From an uncultured Paracoccaceae bacterium (GTDB taxonomy: Bacteria; Pseudomonadota; Alphaproteobacteria; Rhodobacterales; Rhodobacteraceae): a stretch of DNA of 64,000 bases. Below, piece by piece: positions 16,797-25,741 of the stretch. The stretch is taken from the NCBI GenBank assembly GCA_947494445.1, contig CANLVD010000001.1, positions 496,001-560,000 on the forward strand, in the 5' to 3' direction. Positions within the stretch are counted from its first letter, which is position 1. Each line of letters starts with the position of its first letter. A model generated the notes under the pieces. The model had not been told where the DNA came from. It was given only the letters and a program-made list of their open reading frames with translations, and made no database searches. The position numbers and the translations under genes are program-made.

Positions 16797-18088
16797 GCAT
16801 GGAACTTCTTTTCGGACTAATCGCACTTTTTGGTATGGCCGCGATCGGCACGCCGGTTGCCTATTCGATCCTCGTCGGATGTATCGTTTACTTGGGCGTC
16901 GCGGGACAGGACCTCGCCATTGCTGGCACCACCATGGTGCAGCGGTTGTTCGACGGCTTTCTGTTGCTGGCCGTTCCGCTTTTCATCGCTTCCGCCAATA
17001 TCATGAATGCAGGGTCGATCTCAGATCGGTTGCTGCAATTCTGCATTGCGCTTGTCGGCCGCTTCCGGGGGGGAATGGGACATGTCAACGTCGTGGCCAG
17101 CCTGATCTTTTCAGGCATGTCCGGGTCTGCGGTGGCCGATGCCGCGGGCATCGGTAAGATCATCATCGACATGATGGTCAAAAGCGGGCGCTACACGCGC
17201 GGCTATGCTGCTGCCATCACCGCCGCCACAGCGACCATCGGACCGATCATCCCACCGTCCATTCCCATGGTTCTTTACGCGCTGGTGTCCAACGCTTCCA
17301 TCGGGGACCTGTTTCTGGCGGGGATCGTGCCTGGTCTTGTGATGGGCCTCGTGCTGATGGGGATGAACACCGTAATTTCACACAGGCGCGGTTTCGGACA
17401 GGAGGATGCCGTTCCATTGCGTGAACTGCCTGCTTTGACGGTCAGGGCCACACCTGCGCTTCTGATGCCAGTCATTCTGCTAGGCTGCATCTATTCGGGC
17501 GTCACAACGCCGACCGAGGCTGCGGCCATTGCAGCGCTCTATGCTCTGATCGTGGCGGCTGGTCTTTACCGAGCGATCAAGATCAAGACGCTTTACCAGA
17601 TATTCGTCGACAGCGCCCGTGCAGCAGCCTCCGTCGGACTTGTGATCGGCGCCTCGATGATCCTGACCTACATCGTCATTCAGGAAAACGTGCCGCAGTC
17701 CATTTCCGCCATGTTCGCCGGCGCAGACATCAGCCCGTTGCTGTTCATTCTGCTCGTCAATCTGATGGTACTGCTTCTGGGCTGCATTCTGGACGCAACA
17801 GTCATCATCCTCGTGATCATCCCGCTCTTCATCCCGACCTGTCGCGAATTGGGCATCGACCTTGTCCATTTTGGCGTGCTGATCGTGGTCAATTCCATGA
17901 TCGGTCTGATCACGCCGCCCTATGGCATTCTTCTGTTCGTCATCAACGCCGTCACAGGCATCCCGCTCAAGGAAATCATTTCCGAGATCTGGGCTTTCCT
18001 TGCAGTTCTCTTGGGTGCCCTTCTGCTGATGATCCTTGTGCCCGACATTGTACTCTGGCTGCCCAGACTGTTCGGCTATCAGGGATGA
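16793..18088 (+). CDS. dctM: TRAP transporter large permease (DctM), system 2
   Basis: 431 residues, about twelve membrane segments. DctM hallmarks: GTPVAYSILVG, LLAVPLFIASANIMNAG, MSGSAVADAAGIGKIIIDMMVKSGRYTRGYAAAITAATATIGPIIPPSIPMVLYA, and LLLGCILDATVIILVIIPLFIPTC plus GLITPPYGILLFVINAV in the second half. It is the transport channel of system 2. It overlaps dctQ at its start and the dehydratase/HPPD-like gene at its stop (ATGA at both), which ties uptake to metabolism at the translational level. Confidence 0.94.
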   Translation: MSMELLFGLIALFGMAAIGTPVAYSILVGCIVYLGVAGQDLAIAGTTMVQRLFDGFLLLAVPLFIASANIMNAGSISDRLLQFCIALVGRFRGGMGHVNVVASLIFSGMSGSAVADAAGIGKIIIDMMVKSGRYTRGYAAAITAATATIGPIIPPSIPMVLYALVSNASIGDLFLAGIVPGLVMGLVLMGMNTVISHRRGFGQEDAVPLRELPALTVRATPALLMPVILLGCIYSGVTTPTEAAAIAALYALIVAAGLYRAIKIKTLYQIFVDSARAAASVGLVIGASMILTYIVIQENVPQSISAMFAGADISPLLFILLVNLMVLLLGCILDATVIILVIIPLFIPTCRELGIDLVHFGVLIVVNSMIGLITPPYGILLFVINAVTGIPLKEIISEIWAFLAVLLGALLLMILVPDIVLWLPRLFGYQG

Positions 18089-19971
18089 CACAGCTTTGTG
18101 TCGCGACGACATCGGTTCCCGGCGACCTGTTGAGGAAACTCGACACAATAGCTGCGGCCGGGTTCAACGGATTTGAACTTCACGAGCCTGACCTGACAGG
18201 ATTTCCCGGCTCGGCCAAGGAGGTACAAACACACGCAGCCAAGCTTGGGCTGACCGTCGATGTGTTCCTGCCGTTTCATGATCTCGAAGGGCTCAAGGGT
18301 GCGGACCGGGCGGCGGCGTTTGCGCGTCTGGATCAAAAGCTGTCGGTGACGCAGGACCTTGGTGCGCGCACCCTTCTGGTTGGCGCGACCACGCACCCGG
18401 ATGCCACATCTGATCGCGAAACAATTCTGTCAGATTTGGCAGATCTTGCTGATCGGGCGGGCAAGGCAGGGTGTCGCGCGGCCCTGCTCGCGCTGCCATG
18501 GGCACAGCATGTCAAACAGGAAACGGACGCCTACACCTTGGTTGAAGCCGTTGACAGCCCACATCTGGGTCTGGCGCTCAATTCCTTTTTCTCGCTGGCT
18601 GACGGATCAATGTCCGCAAGACTGCGCGACCTATCGGGCGAGCGCATCTTTCACGTCCAACTCTCAGATGCGCCCGTGCTGGACTTCGACATTTCTCGCC
18701 TCAAAAGCCACTTCGGCCTTCTGCCGGGGCAGGGTGGATTGAACCTTGCCAGTTTTGTCCGTGTGTTGGCGCGGGCTGGATATGCTGGCCCCTGGTCTCT
18801 GGCTCGGGTCAGTTCAACAGCCTCGGACAGCTGCGACACCTATGCCCGTGATGGCTATCGCGCGCTGGTGTCGCTGCTGGACGATGTGTCTCAATCAGAG
18901 CCGAAGGTGCCTCAGCCCTTGCCTGACCTGCCGGTGCGGGTTCATGCAACCGGGTTCGAATTCATCGAATTTGCAGTTGATAATATTGCGCATGCCACGC
19001 TCACGACAATCCTGAACGCGCTGACCTTCCGCAAAGAGCGCAGCCATCGCTCAAAGGCTGTCGAGCTTTGGCGACAGGGTGCTGTGAACATTGTCGTAAA
19101 CTCGGAGGTCAAGGGATTTGCGGCAGATGCCCTCAAGGACCACGGTCCTTGTGTCTGTGACATGGGCCTGCGCGTCCATGATGCCAGCCAAACCGTGAAA
19201 CGCGCCCTGAAACTGGGAGCGCCTGCCTTTTCGCAGCCGGTCGGGTCGGGAGAACTGGACATTCCTGCGATCAAGGGCGTTGGCAGTTCCGTTGTCCATT
19301 TCATCGATCAGAAATCCGATCTGCACCGGGTCTGGGACATCGAGTTTAACCCTGTTCCGCTGACCAGGGCACCCCAGCCAGCAGGCCTGCGACGCATCGA
19401 TCATGTGGCCCAGACCATGCGGTATCAGGAGATGCAAAGCTGGCTGACCTACTACCTTTCGACCTTTCAGATGCACAAAGCGGATGTGGTCGATGTGGTG
19501 GACCCTTCGGGTCTTGTTCTCAGTCAGGCATTGTCCAGTCCTGAAGGCGAGGTTCGTCTGAACCTCAATGGTGCGGGAGAGCAGCGGACTTTTGCGGGAG
19601 CATTTCTGACCAAAGGGTTCGGCGCAGGTGTTCAGCACATTGCCTTTGCCAGTGACGATATTTTCGAGACGTCTGCGCATCTGGAACGCAGTGGTTTCGA
19701 ACGGTTGAAAATCGCGGCAAACTACTATGAGGATTTGCGGACCAGGTTTGGTCTGGACAATGAAACGGTTCAGCGCCTGCGCGCAGGCAGCATCCTTTAT
19801 GATCGTGACGGGCGTGGCGAGTATTTCCAGATCTACAGTTCGCCGTTCTGGAACGGGTTCTTCTTCGAAATCGTGGAACGACGTGGCGGGTATGACGGGT
19901 ATGGCGCACGCAATGCGCCGATCCGGCTTGCCGCACAAATGCAGCATTCAAAAGAGACGGAAATCGCATGA
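18085..19971 (+). CDS. Dehydroshikimate-dehydratase-like / HPPD-like fusion protein
   Basis: 628 residues, the length of QuiC1-type fusions: an N-terminal sugar-phosphate-isomerase TIM barrel (about 1-265) and a C-terminal hydroxyphenylpyruvate-dioxygenase-like double VOC fold (about 285-620). In the barrel, the positions I align with the QuiC1 metal ligands are Leu135 (Glu in QuiC1), Asn166 (Asp) and Ala240 (Glu); only Gln192 remains, and the nearby catalytic His is Phe169. The C-terminal half keeps a full iron triad: His440 (RIDHVAQ), His518 (GVQHIAF) and Glu595 (FFFEIVER). So the dioxygenase-like half looks active and the dehydratase half does not. Start and stop overlap both neighbours by four bases. 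The reaction is unknown; a dioxygenase acting on a 2-oxo or ring compound is the best guess. Confidence 0.82.
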   Translation: MTQLCVATTSVPGDLLRKLDTIAAAGFNGFELHEPDLTGFPGSAKEVQTHAAKLGLTVDVFLPFHDLEGLKGADRAAAFARLDQKLSVTQDLGARTLLVGATTHPDATSDRETILSDLADLADRAGKAGCRAALLALPWAQHVKQETDAYTLVEAVDSPHLGLALNSFFSLADGSMSARLRDLSGERIFHVQLSDAPVLDFDISRLKSHFGLLPGQGGLNLASFVRVLARAGYAGPWSLARVSSTASDSCDTYARDGYRALVSLLDDVSQSEPKVPQPLPDLPVRVHATGFEFIEFAVDNIAHATLTTILNALTFRKERSHRSKAVELWRQGAVNIVVNSEVKGFAADALKDHGPCVCDMGLRVHDASQTVKRALKLGAPAFSQPVGSGELDIPAIKGVGSSVVHFIDQKSDLHRVWDIEFNPVPLTRAPQPAGLRRIDHVAQTMRYQEMQSWLTYYLSTFQMHKADVVDVVDPSGLVLSQALSSPEGEVRLNLNGAGEQRTFAGAFLTKGFGAGVQHIAFASDDIFETSAHLERSGFERLKIAANYYEDLRTRFGLDNETVQRLRAGSILYDRDGRGEYFQIYSSPFWNGFFFEIVERRGGYDGYGARNAPIRLAAQMQHSKETEIA

Positions 19972-20771
19972 GCAGTGATGCCGATGCCGTGCGCCATTGG
20001 TGGCGCACTTCGATCATTGATATGAAGCCGGGCAAGATCGCGTTTCGCGGGCGACCTGTTCAGGACCTGATCGGCACTGTGTCTTTCGGCCAGATGATTT
20101 GGCTGATGACGATGGGCGACATGCCAACGCCTGAACAGGCAGCGCTTCTGGAATGTGCCCTTGTCGCGGGTGTTGACCACGGTCCACAGGCACCGTCCAT
20201 TGCGGCGGCGCGCATGGCTGCGACCTGTGGCGTGGGGCTCAACAACGTGATGGCAACCGGCGTCAACATGCTGGGTGACATTCACGGCGGTGCAGGGGAG
20301 CAATGCGCCGAGCTATACCTCGATATCGCGAAGCGCATGGACAATGGATCCGGACTGGAAGATGCGACGCGGGAGGGAATTGCCGCTTGGCGGGACGTGC
20401 ATGGCAAGATCATCTCCGGATTTGGCCACCGGTTCCACAAACCGGTCGATCCACGGGCACCGCGCCTGATGGTGCTTGTGCGCGCAGCGGCCGAGGCCGG
20501 AACGGTCTCGGGTCGGTTTGCCGCCATTGGCGAGGCGGTTCAGGCCCACATTGGCGTCGCACGCAATGTGCCGATTGCCATGAACATCGATGGCGCAACG
20601 GCCGTGATTTTTTGCGAGCTTGGCTTTCCGCCACCCTTGTCACGGGGGCTTTTCTGCCTGTCGCGATCTGTCGGTGTTCTGGCCCATGGCTGGGAACAGA
20701 TGCAGCAGGGTGGCCGCAACAAAGGTCCAATGCCCCCGAACTATCTGCCAGAGTACGATCCGGTTGCGTAA
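19968..20771 (+). CDS. Compact citrate-synthase-fold lyase (citryl-CoA-lyase-like)
   Basis: 267 residues, much shorter than citrate synthase (about 430) and close to the lyase domain of ATP-citrate lyase or citryl-CoA lyase. The expected triad is present: His71 in VDHGPQAPS, His154 in GFGHRFHKP and Asp208 in NIDGATAV, plus VGVLAHGWEQ near the end. This fold makes or breaks a C-C bond next to a CoA thioester. With a CoA-acylating aldehyde dehydrogenase two genes downstream, it more likely cleaves a 3-hydroxyacyl-CoA made in the pathway than works in the TCA cycle. It overlaps the fusion gene (ATGA) and is the last gene before operator site C. Confidence 0.82.
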   Translation: MSSDADAVRHWWRTSIIDMKPGKIAFRGRPVQDLIGTVSFGQMIWLMTMGDMPTPEQAALLECALVAGVDHGPQAPSIAAARMAATCGVGLNNVMATGVNMLGDIHGGAGEQCAELYLDIAKRMDNGSGLEDATREGIAAWRDVHGKIISGFGHRFHKPVDPRAPRLMVLVRAAAEAGTVSGRFAAIGEAVQAHIGVARNVPIAMNIDGATAVIFCELGFPPPLSRGLFCLSRSVGVLAHGWEQMQQGGRNKGPMPPNYLPEYDPVA

Positions 20772-20785
20772 AAATGATGATTTAC

Positions 20786-20802
20786 AAAATATCAGATATT
20801 TT
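20786..20802. promoter_or_regulatory. GntR operator candidate, site C (perfect palindrome)
   Basis: AAAATATC (20786-20793), central A, GATATTTT (20795-20802): eight perfect pairs. It lies 46 bases upstream of the isomerase gene, in the only sizeable gap (76 bases) of the long rightward run, so an internal promoter is likely. It defines the consensus seen with changes at 13932 and 15099. Confidence 0.72.
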
Positions 20803-20847
20803 ATAAAAGATGGGATAAAGACAGACTCAGCCCATTCGGAGGCGTTT

Positions 20848-21723
20848 ATGGCAAGCGATCAAATTCAGACCGGTGACCCGCTGTACTCATTGGCCCATCT
20901 GACGCTGATCAACTGCACCCCTGCGGAACTGGTCTATGTTGCCGCCAGAGCAGGTTATGACGCTGTCAGCCCGCGTTTCATCACCATGAATGTGCCCGGG
21001 GAATTCACGCATTCGCCGCTGGACAAGGCACAGGTGCAGGCAACCAAGACGGCGCTCGCCACCACGGGGCTGAAGGTCCTCGACATCGAACTGGCACGGA
21101 TCACCGAAGACTGCGATCCCCGCGAGTTCGAGGCAGCCCTTGAACTGGGTGGAGAACTGGGCGCCGGCCATATGATCATGTCTGCCTGGACCACACGGCG
21201 GGATGACCGGAATTTCCTGCTGGATGTTTATGCCGAGACCTGCGATCTGGCGGCACCATTCGGACTGACAATCGATCTTGAGTTTCCCTCGTTCTCGCGA
21301 CTGCGCACGCTGGATGAAGTTCTTGATATCGTGCGTACCGCTGACCGCCCGAACGGCGGAATATTGGTCGATACGCTCTATCTGCATCTCAGCCGCGTCG
21401 ATCTGGGTGAGCTTCTGCACGTGCCACCGGAGTGGCTGCACTTCCTGCACATCTCAGACTGTTTGCCGGGCATTGCCGATACACGCGAAGGCATGATCCA
21501 GCTGGCGCGCGATGCACGCCTTTACCCTGGCGAAGGCTGGATCGACTTCGCCGGGATCATCGAGCGTTGCCCGCCGATGAACTATTCCATCGAACTCCCC
21601 AACCAGAGCCGGGTTGCTGAACTTGGATACGAAGAACACGCCAGACGATGCCTGACGCACGCCAGGGAAACTTTTGGTACGGCCCGCTCCAAACGCCGCG
21701 AACCGCAACGGCTGGCGGCCTGA
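20848..21723 (+). CDS. Sugar-phosphate isomerase/epimerase-type TIM-barrel protein
   Basis: 291 residues from ATG 20848 with CGGAGG upstream; the frame is open further upstream but overlaps the lyase gene. AP-endonuclease-2-type barrel (PF01261): SLAHLTLINCTPAELVYVAARAGYDAVSPR at the start, then candidate metal ligands Glu in TIDLEFPSF, Asp in GGILVDTLYLHLS, His/Asp in FLHISDC and Glu in MNYSIELPN. Unlike the barrel of the fusion protein, these acidic ligands are intact. Family members are isomerases, epimerases and dehydratases (for example inosose dehydratase). Its place between operator C and the acylating dehydrogenase suggests a dehydration or isomerisation step in the same route. Confidence 0.82.
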   Translation: MASDQIQTGDPLYSLAHLTLINCTPAELVYVAARAGYDAVSPRFITMNVPGEFTHSPLDKAQVQATKTALATTGLKVLDIELARITEDCDPREFEAALELGGELGAGHMIMSAWTTRRDDRNFLLDVYAETCDLAAPFGLTIDLEFPSFSRLRTLDEVLDIVRTADRPNGGILVDTLYLHLSRVDLGELLHVPPEWLHFLHISDCLPGIADTREGMIQLARDARLYPGEGWIDFAGIIERCPPMNYSIELPNQSRVAELGYEEHARRCLTHARETFGTARSKRREPQRLAA

Positions 21724-21756
21724 TCAAGAACATCGAAATCGAAAAGGACGCCTGAT

Positions 21757-23166
21757 ATGGCACGAGACCTGACAGAAGACGAACGCGCTTTGGCCGAAGA
21801 TATGCTGGCCCGCGCACGGGCAGCCCAGGCCCAGATTGAGGATTGGAGCCAGGCAGAGCTGGACCGGTTGAGCCAGTCCATCGCCTGGTACGCAGGCAAC
21901 GAGAAGACATTCACCCGACTGGCAGAACAGGGCGTCGATGAAAGCGGTATTGGGGACCGCAAGGGACGTCCGGCGAAACGTCTTAAGATCCAGATGGTTC
22001 TGCGCGATGTACTGCGCATGCCTTCCACCGGAATTGTGGAAGTCGACGAAGTCAAAGGGCTTGTCAAATATGCCAAACCCGTGGGCGTGATCGCCTCGCT
22101 CATCCCGATGACCAACCCAGCCATGACGCCGCCCGTGACGGGCGTTTCATCTGCCAATGCCCGCAACGCAGTTATTTTCTCACCGCACCCGCGCACGGCG
22201 CAAACCACTTGGGAGATGACCGAAATCATGCGCACCGCCTGTCGTGCAGCCGGCGCACCAGAAGACCTGTTTCAGGCGGTTCGACAGCCGTCGATCCCGC
22301 TCACCCAGCATCTGATGAAGATCTGCGACCTGACGCTGGCGACAGGTGGCAAGCCCATGGTGCACGCCGCCTATTCCAGCGGCAAACCAGCTTACGGCGT
22401 CGGGGCAGGCAACTCCTCGATCGTAATAGATGAGACTGCCGACATTGACATCGCGGCACAGAACACACGGATCTCGAAGACATCGGATTTCGGGTCCGGA
22501 TGTTCAGCGGACGGCAACATCATCATCCAGCGGTCGATCTACGACCAGATGGTTGCGGCGCTCGTGGCCGAGGGTGGCTATCTGTGTTCGGCTGAGGAAA
22601 AAGCGCTGCTCGAAAAAGCGATGTGGGACGACAAGGGCAACCGTACCTTTCCCACCATAGCCTGCCGTCCGCAGCAGACCGCTGGTGTGGCCGGGTTTTC
22701 CATTCCCGAGGATCGCAAGTTCCTGATGGTTGAAAATCAGGGCCAGATCGGACCTGAGCACAAATTCTGCAAGGAAAAACTGACGACCCTCATGGCGCTT
22801 TATCACTTCGAGACATTCGACGATGCGTTGACCACCGTAAGGCAGATATATGAGACCGGTGGCAAGGGCCATTCCTGCGGCATCTACAGTCACAATGACG
22901 AGAACATTGACCATTTGGCCCGACTTGCCCCTGTCAGTCGTATGATGGTGCGACAGCCGCAGTCCAAGGCCAACGCAGGCGCATGGACCAACGGTATGCC
23001 GATGACTTCGTCACTGGGGTGCGGTGTCTGGGGTGGCAACATCACCAATGAGAACGTCACCATGAAACACATGATGAACTACACCTGGGTCAGTCGTCCG
23101 ATCGCCGAGGACCGGCCATCCGAAGAAGAGCTTTTTGGTGAGTTTTACGGACAGGAGGTCGCGTGA
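21757..23166 (+). CDS. CoA-acylating aldehyde dehydrogenase (SauS/EutE-like)
   Basis: 469 residues, without the Glu general base of hydrolytic ALDHs. It has the acylating-type hallmarks: PVGVIASLIPMTNPAMTP (about 109-126), the loop AYGVGAGNSSIVID and nucleophile Cys249 in FGSGCSADGN. These enzymes convert an aldehyde plus CoA and NAD(P)+ to acyl-CoA. SauS (sulfoacetaldehyde) and EutE/AdhE-N are relatives; no sulfonate-specific gene is seen nearby, so the sulfo substrate is not supported. The stop overlaps the start of the ThDP gene, suggesting the two act in sequence, with the ThDP enzyme producing the aldehyde. Confidence 0.85.
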   Translation: MARDLTEDERALAEDMLARARAAQAQIEDWSQAELDRLSQSIAWYAGNEKTFTRLAEQGVDESGIGDRKGRPAKRLKIQMVLRDVLRMPSTGIVEVDEVKGLVKYAKPVGVIASLIPMTNPAMTPPVTGVSSANARNAVIFSPHPRTAQTTWEMTEIMRTACRAAGAPEDLFQAVRQPSIPLTQHLMKICDLTLATGGKPMVHAAYSSGKPAYGVGAGNSSIVIDETADIDIAAQNTRISKTSDFGSGCSADGNIIIQRSIYDQMVAALVAEGGYLCSAEEKALLEKAMWDDKGNRTFPTIACRPQQTAGVAGFSIPEDRKFLMVENQGQIGPEHKFCKEKLTTLMALYHFETFDDALTTVRQIYETGGKGHSCGIYSHNDENIDHLARLAPVSRMMVRQPQSKANAGAWTNGMPMTSSLGCGVWGGNITNENVTMKHMMNYTWVSRPIAEDRPSEEELFGEFYGQEVA

Positions 23167-24959
23167 TGGACGGATCGAAATTGGACACCAAGACGGTCGC
23201 GGAACACATCGTCGACTTCCTTGAACGCCGTGAGGTCAAACATGTCTTCGGCCTTTGCGGGCATACAAATATTTCCGTTCTGGCGGCACTTGCAGAAAGC
23301 CCGATCGACTTCATCACCGTGCGCCACGAGCAAATCGCAAGCCATGCCGCAGATGCCTATGCCCGCGTTCAGGGCCGTGCCTCGGTCGTTCTCAGCCATT
23401 TGTCTCCGGGTCTAACAAACTGTGCTACTGGCGTTGCCAATGCGGCACTTGATTGCATCCCGATGGTGGTGATCGCGGGCGACATTCCCACCCATTACTA
23501 CGGCAAGCATCCGCATCAGGAAGTCAACCTGCATGCCGATGCTGCCCAATGGGAGATCTATCGCCCGTTCGTGAAGCGCGCATGGCGTGTGGACAGGGCC
23601 GATCTGATGGCGGAAATTCTGGAAAAAGCGTTTCATCTGGCTGAAAGCGGTCAACCGGGACCGGTCTTGGTCAACGTGCCGATGGATGTGTTCAGTGAAG
23701 TCATCTCATCTGACAGTTTTGATCGCGTGGCGCAGAACACGCGCGCCCTGAAGAAACCATCCATCGATGATGATACCGCGCGCGAGATTGTCAAAGCTCT
23801 GGCGACGGCCGAAAACCCGGTTGCCTATGTCGGTGGTGGAATTCTGTTGGCACAGGCCTCAGACGAACTCCGCGGTTTTGTCGATCACATGGGGCTCCCG
23901 GTGGCGCATTCGCTTATGGGCAAGGGCGCTCTTCGCGATGACCATACGCTGGTGATGGGCATGACCGGGTTCTGGGGCACCAAACTGGTCAACCAGACCT
24001 GCCTCAACGCTGACTGTGTCTTTGCGGTGGGCACCCGGTTCAAGGAGGCTGATTGCTCAAGCTGGTATCCCGGCTACACCTTCAACATCGGGGCCAAAGG
24101 CAACACGACGAAGGTTATCCACATCGATATCGAGCCGCAGGAAATCGGCCGCAACTACCCGACCGAGATCGGCGTTGTGGCAGATGCCAAGGCCGCGTTG
24201 CGTGTCCTGACCCGCGTGGCCAAGGAGATGTATCCTGACGGTTTTGTGCGGTCGGAAAAGAAAGCCGAGATCAAGGCGTTTCGGGAGGCTTTTGCAGCTT
24301 CAAACACCGAAATGCAGACCTCAGCGGCTTTCCCGATGATGCCCGAGCGCATCCTTGCGGACACGCGCAAGGCGCTGCCTGACGATGCAATTATCACGAC
24401 GGATGTGGGGTGGAACAAGAATGGCGTCGGTCAACAGTTCGACATTCTGACACCCGGATCAATCCTGACGCCCGGTGGTTTCGCAACAATGGGGTTCGGC
24501 CCGCCAGCTGCGATTGGCGCCAAACTTGCGTCGCCTGACCGCGTCGTGCTCAGCCTCGTTGGGGATGGCGGTTTCGGACAGAACCCGTCAATGCTGGCCA
24601 CTGCGGTGGAACTGGATCTTGGGATCATCTGGCTTGTGATGAACAACAACGCTTTCGGTACCATCGCAGGTCTGCAAAAGGCGCATTACGGCCTGACCTA
24701 TGGCACGACATTCCCCGGCTCTCCCGACGCGCCAACCAATGGTCCCGGTTATGCCGAGATTGCACGTGCCTACGGGGCTGAGGGAATTCGGGTAAGCTCC
24801 GCTGACGAATTGCTGCCTGCGTTGCAGGCGGCCATTGCCAGTGGCAAACCCACGGTCCTTGACGTCCCGATGATCAACAACCCGACGCCTACAACCGGTC
24901 ACTGGAACATTCTGGACATCTATTCACCAGACAATGACGTCAGCCACGTGGCGACCTGA
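23166..24959 (+). CDS. ThDP-dependent enzyme, acetolactate-synthase-like
   Basis: 597 residues. Three domains: pyrimidine-binding (about 1-170, with Glu55 in RHEQIASHAADAYAR), central (about 195-330) and ThDP-binding (about 365-570, VGDGGFGQNP ... NNNAFG as the GDG-NN motif). The loop at the active site reads FGLCGHTN rather than FGxPG, so it is not a standard acetolactate synthase. ATG 23166 (AGGAGG seven bases upstream) is preferred to GTG 23163; it overlaps the previous stop as TGATG. It probably decarboxylates a 2-oxo acid or cleaves a diketone to give the aldehyde used by the adjacent acylating dehydrogenase. Substrate unknown. Confidence 0.85.
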   Translation: MDGSKLDTKTVAEHIVDFLERREVKHVFGLCGHTNISVLAALAESPIDFITVRHEQIASHAADAYARVQGRASVVLSHLSPGLTNCATGVANAALDCIPMVVIAGDIPTHYYGKHPHQEVNLHADAAQWEIYRPFVKRAWRVDRADLMAEILEKAFHLAESGQPGPVLVNVPMDVFSEVISSDSFDRVAQNTRALKKPSIDDDTAREIVKALATAENPVAYVGGGILLAQASDELRGFVDHMGLPVAHSLMGKGALRDDHTLVMGMTGFWGTKLVNQTCLNADCVFAVGTRFKEADCSSWYPGYTFNIGAKGNTTKVIHIDIEPQEIGRNYPTEIGVVADAKAALRVLTRVAKEMYPDGFVRSEKKAEIKAFREAFAASNTEMQTSAAFPMMPERILADTRKALPDDAIITTDVGWNKNGVGQQFDILTPGSILTPGGFATMGFGPPAAIGAKLASPDRVVLSLVGDGGFGQNPSMLATAVELDLGIIWLVMNNNAFGTIAGLQKAHYGLTYGTTFPGSPDAPTNGPGYAEIARAYGAEGIRVSSADELLPALQAAIASGKPTVLDVPMINNPTPTTGHWNILDIYSPDNDVSHVAT

Positions 24960-24965
24960 CCTACC

Positions 24966-24995
24966 GAGAGCATAGGATTGCATGCCTGTGCTCTC
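24966..24995 (+). terminator. Hairpin at the end of the module-2 operon
   Basis: GAGAGCATAGG (24966-24976) pairs with CCTGTGCTCTC (24985-24995), with one G-U pair and an 8-base loop, beginning seven bases after the ThDP stop. No T run follows, so termination may be Rho-assisted. The rest of the gap to 25249 (about 250 bases) contains no gene I can support. Confidence 0.65.
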
Positions 24996-25249
24996 GATCA
25001 CAGGTGAATACAGCCTTCAGTTCATCTGCAAGGAATTGCACCGGGCCCTCGGCAAGGCTGTGGGCTTACCCTTTGATCAACGAGTTCACAGTAGCTCAAA
25101 CAAAGCCTGAAAATGGCATGCTGGCCCATGTTCTTGCCAACTGTCGAAGAAACACACATCAAAGTAATCCCGTGATGCTGCACATGCCTTCCTTGTGCAG
25201 TTGATTGTTTTTTGAAAACAAACAGCCACATCTGAAGTCTTCAAAATTT

Positions 25250-25741
25250 ATGCAGTTGGAAAAGCCGTTGCTTCCCGAGATCACATTCATCCGATTACCC
25301 AAAATTGATCCGTCTGAAATTTTGGCACACATGTCTGATCCGCGTGTGGCAGAGCATATGCCGCTGCTCACATTCCAATGGGATGAAGCCACAGTGGCCA
25401 AATTCGTTGCGAGCAAAGAAGACTGCTGGCAACGGGATGGACTTGGTCACTGGGCGATTCTGTCGGACAACCACTATGTTGGCTGGGGTGGTTTCCAGAA
25501 GGAGGGGGACGAATGGGATTTCGGGCTCGTTCTCAAGCCGGGGTCGTTTGGTCTGGGAGCCCGCGTCGCCAGAAAGGCAATTGCGTTTGCGGTAGATGAC
25601 AAACGCATTCCGTATGTAACCTTTCTGCTCCCGCCGTCTCGGAAAAAACTTGGCGCCCTCAAAAAGCTGGGCGCGGTTTTTGTCACGGAGGTGGAATATG
25701 ACGGATCAACCTTCCTGAAGTACCGGATGGATACTGATTAA
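25250..25741 (+). CDS. GNAT-family N-acetyltransferase (RimJ/RimL-like), probable
   Basis: 163 residues from ATG 25250. An in-frame TTG at 25205 would add 15 residues, and neither start has a strong ribosome site. Features of the RimJ-type GNAT fold: an N-terminal strand with ITFIRLPKIDPSEILAHMSDPRVAEHMP, a core GHWAILSDNHYVGWGGFQKE, and a weak acetyl-CoA loop region around LVLKPGSFGLGARVARKAIAFA; the C-terminus LGALKKLGAVFVTEVEYDGSTFLKYRM is typical. Substrate unknown. It lies between the catabolic block and pth, so it may be part of the inserted DNA or of the flank. Confidence 0.7.
   Translation: MQLEKPLLPEITFIRLPKIDPSEILAHMSDPRVAEHMPLLTFQWDEATVAKFVASKEDCWQRDGLGHWAILSDNHYVGWGGFQKEGDEWDFGLVLKPGSFGLGARVARKAIAFAVDDKRIPYVTFLLPPSRKKLGALKKLGAVFVTEVEYDGSTFLKYRMDTD

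Noticed and set aside
21757-23166. Sulfoacetate (Sau) pathway for module 2
   Set aside because: Only the acylating aldehyde dehydrogenase is SauS-like; no SauT, SauU or Xsc is present, so the name is not supported.
25000-25249. Short frames between the module-2 hairpin and the GNAT gene, considered as a decayed gene fragment
   Set aside because: No frame gives a recognisable motif, and none has a ribosome site; I treat it as non-coding.
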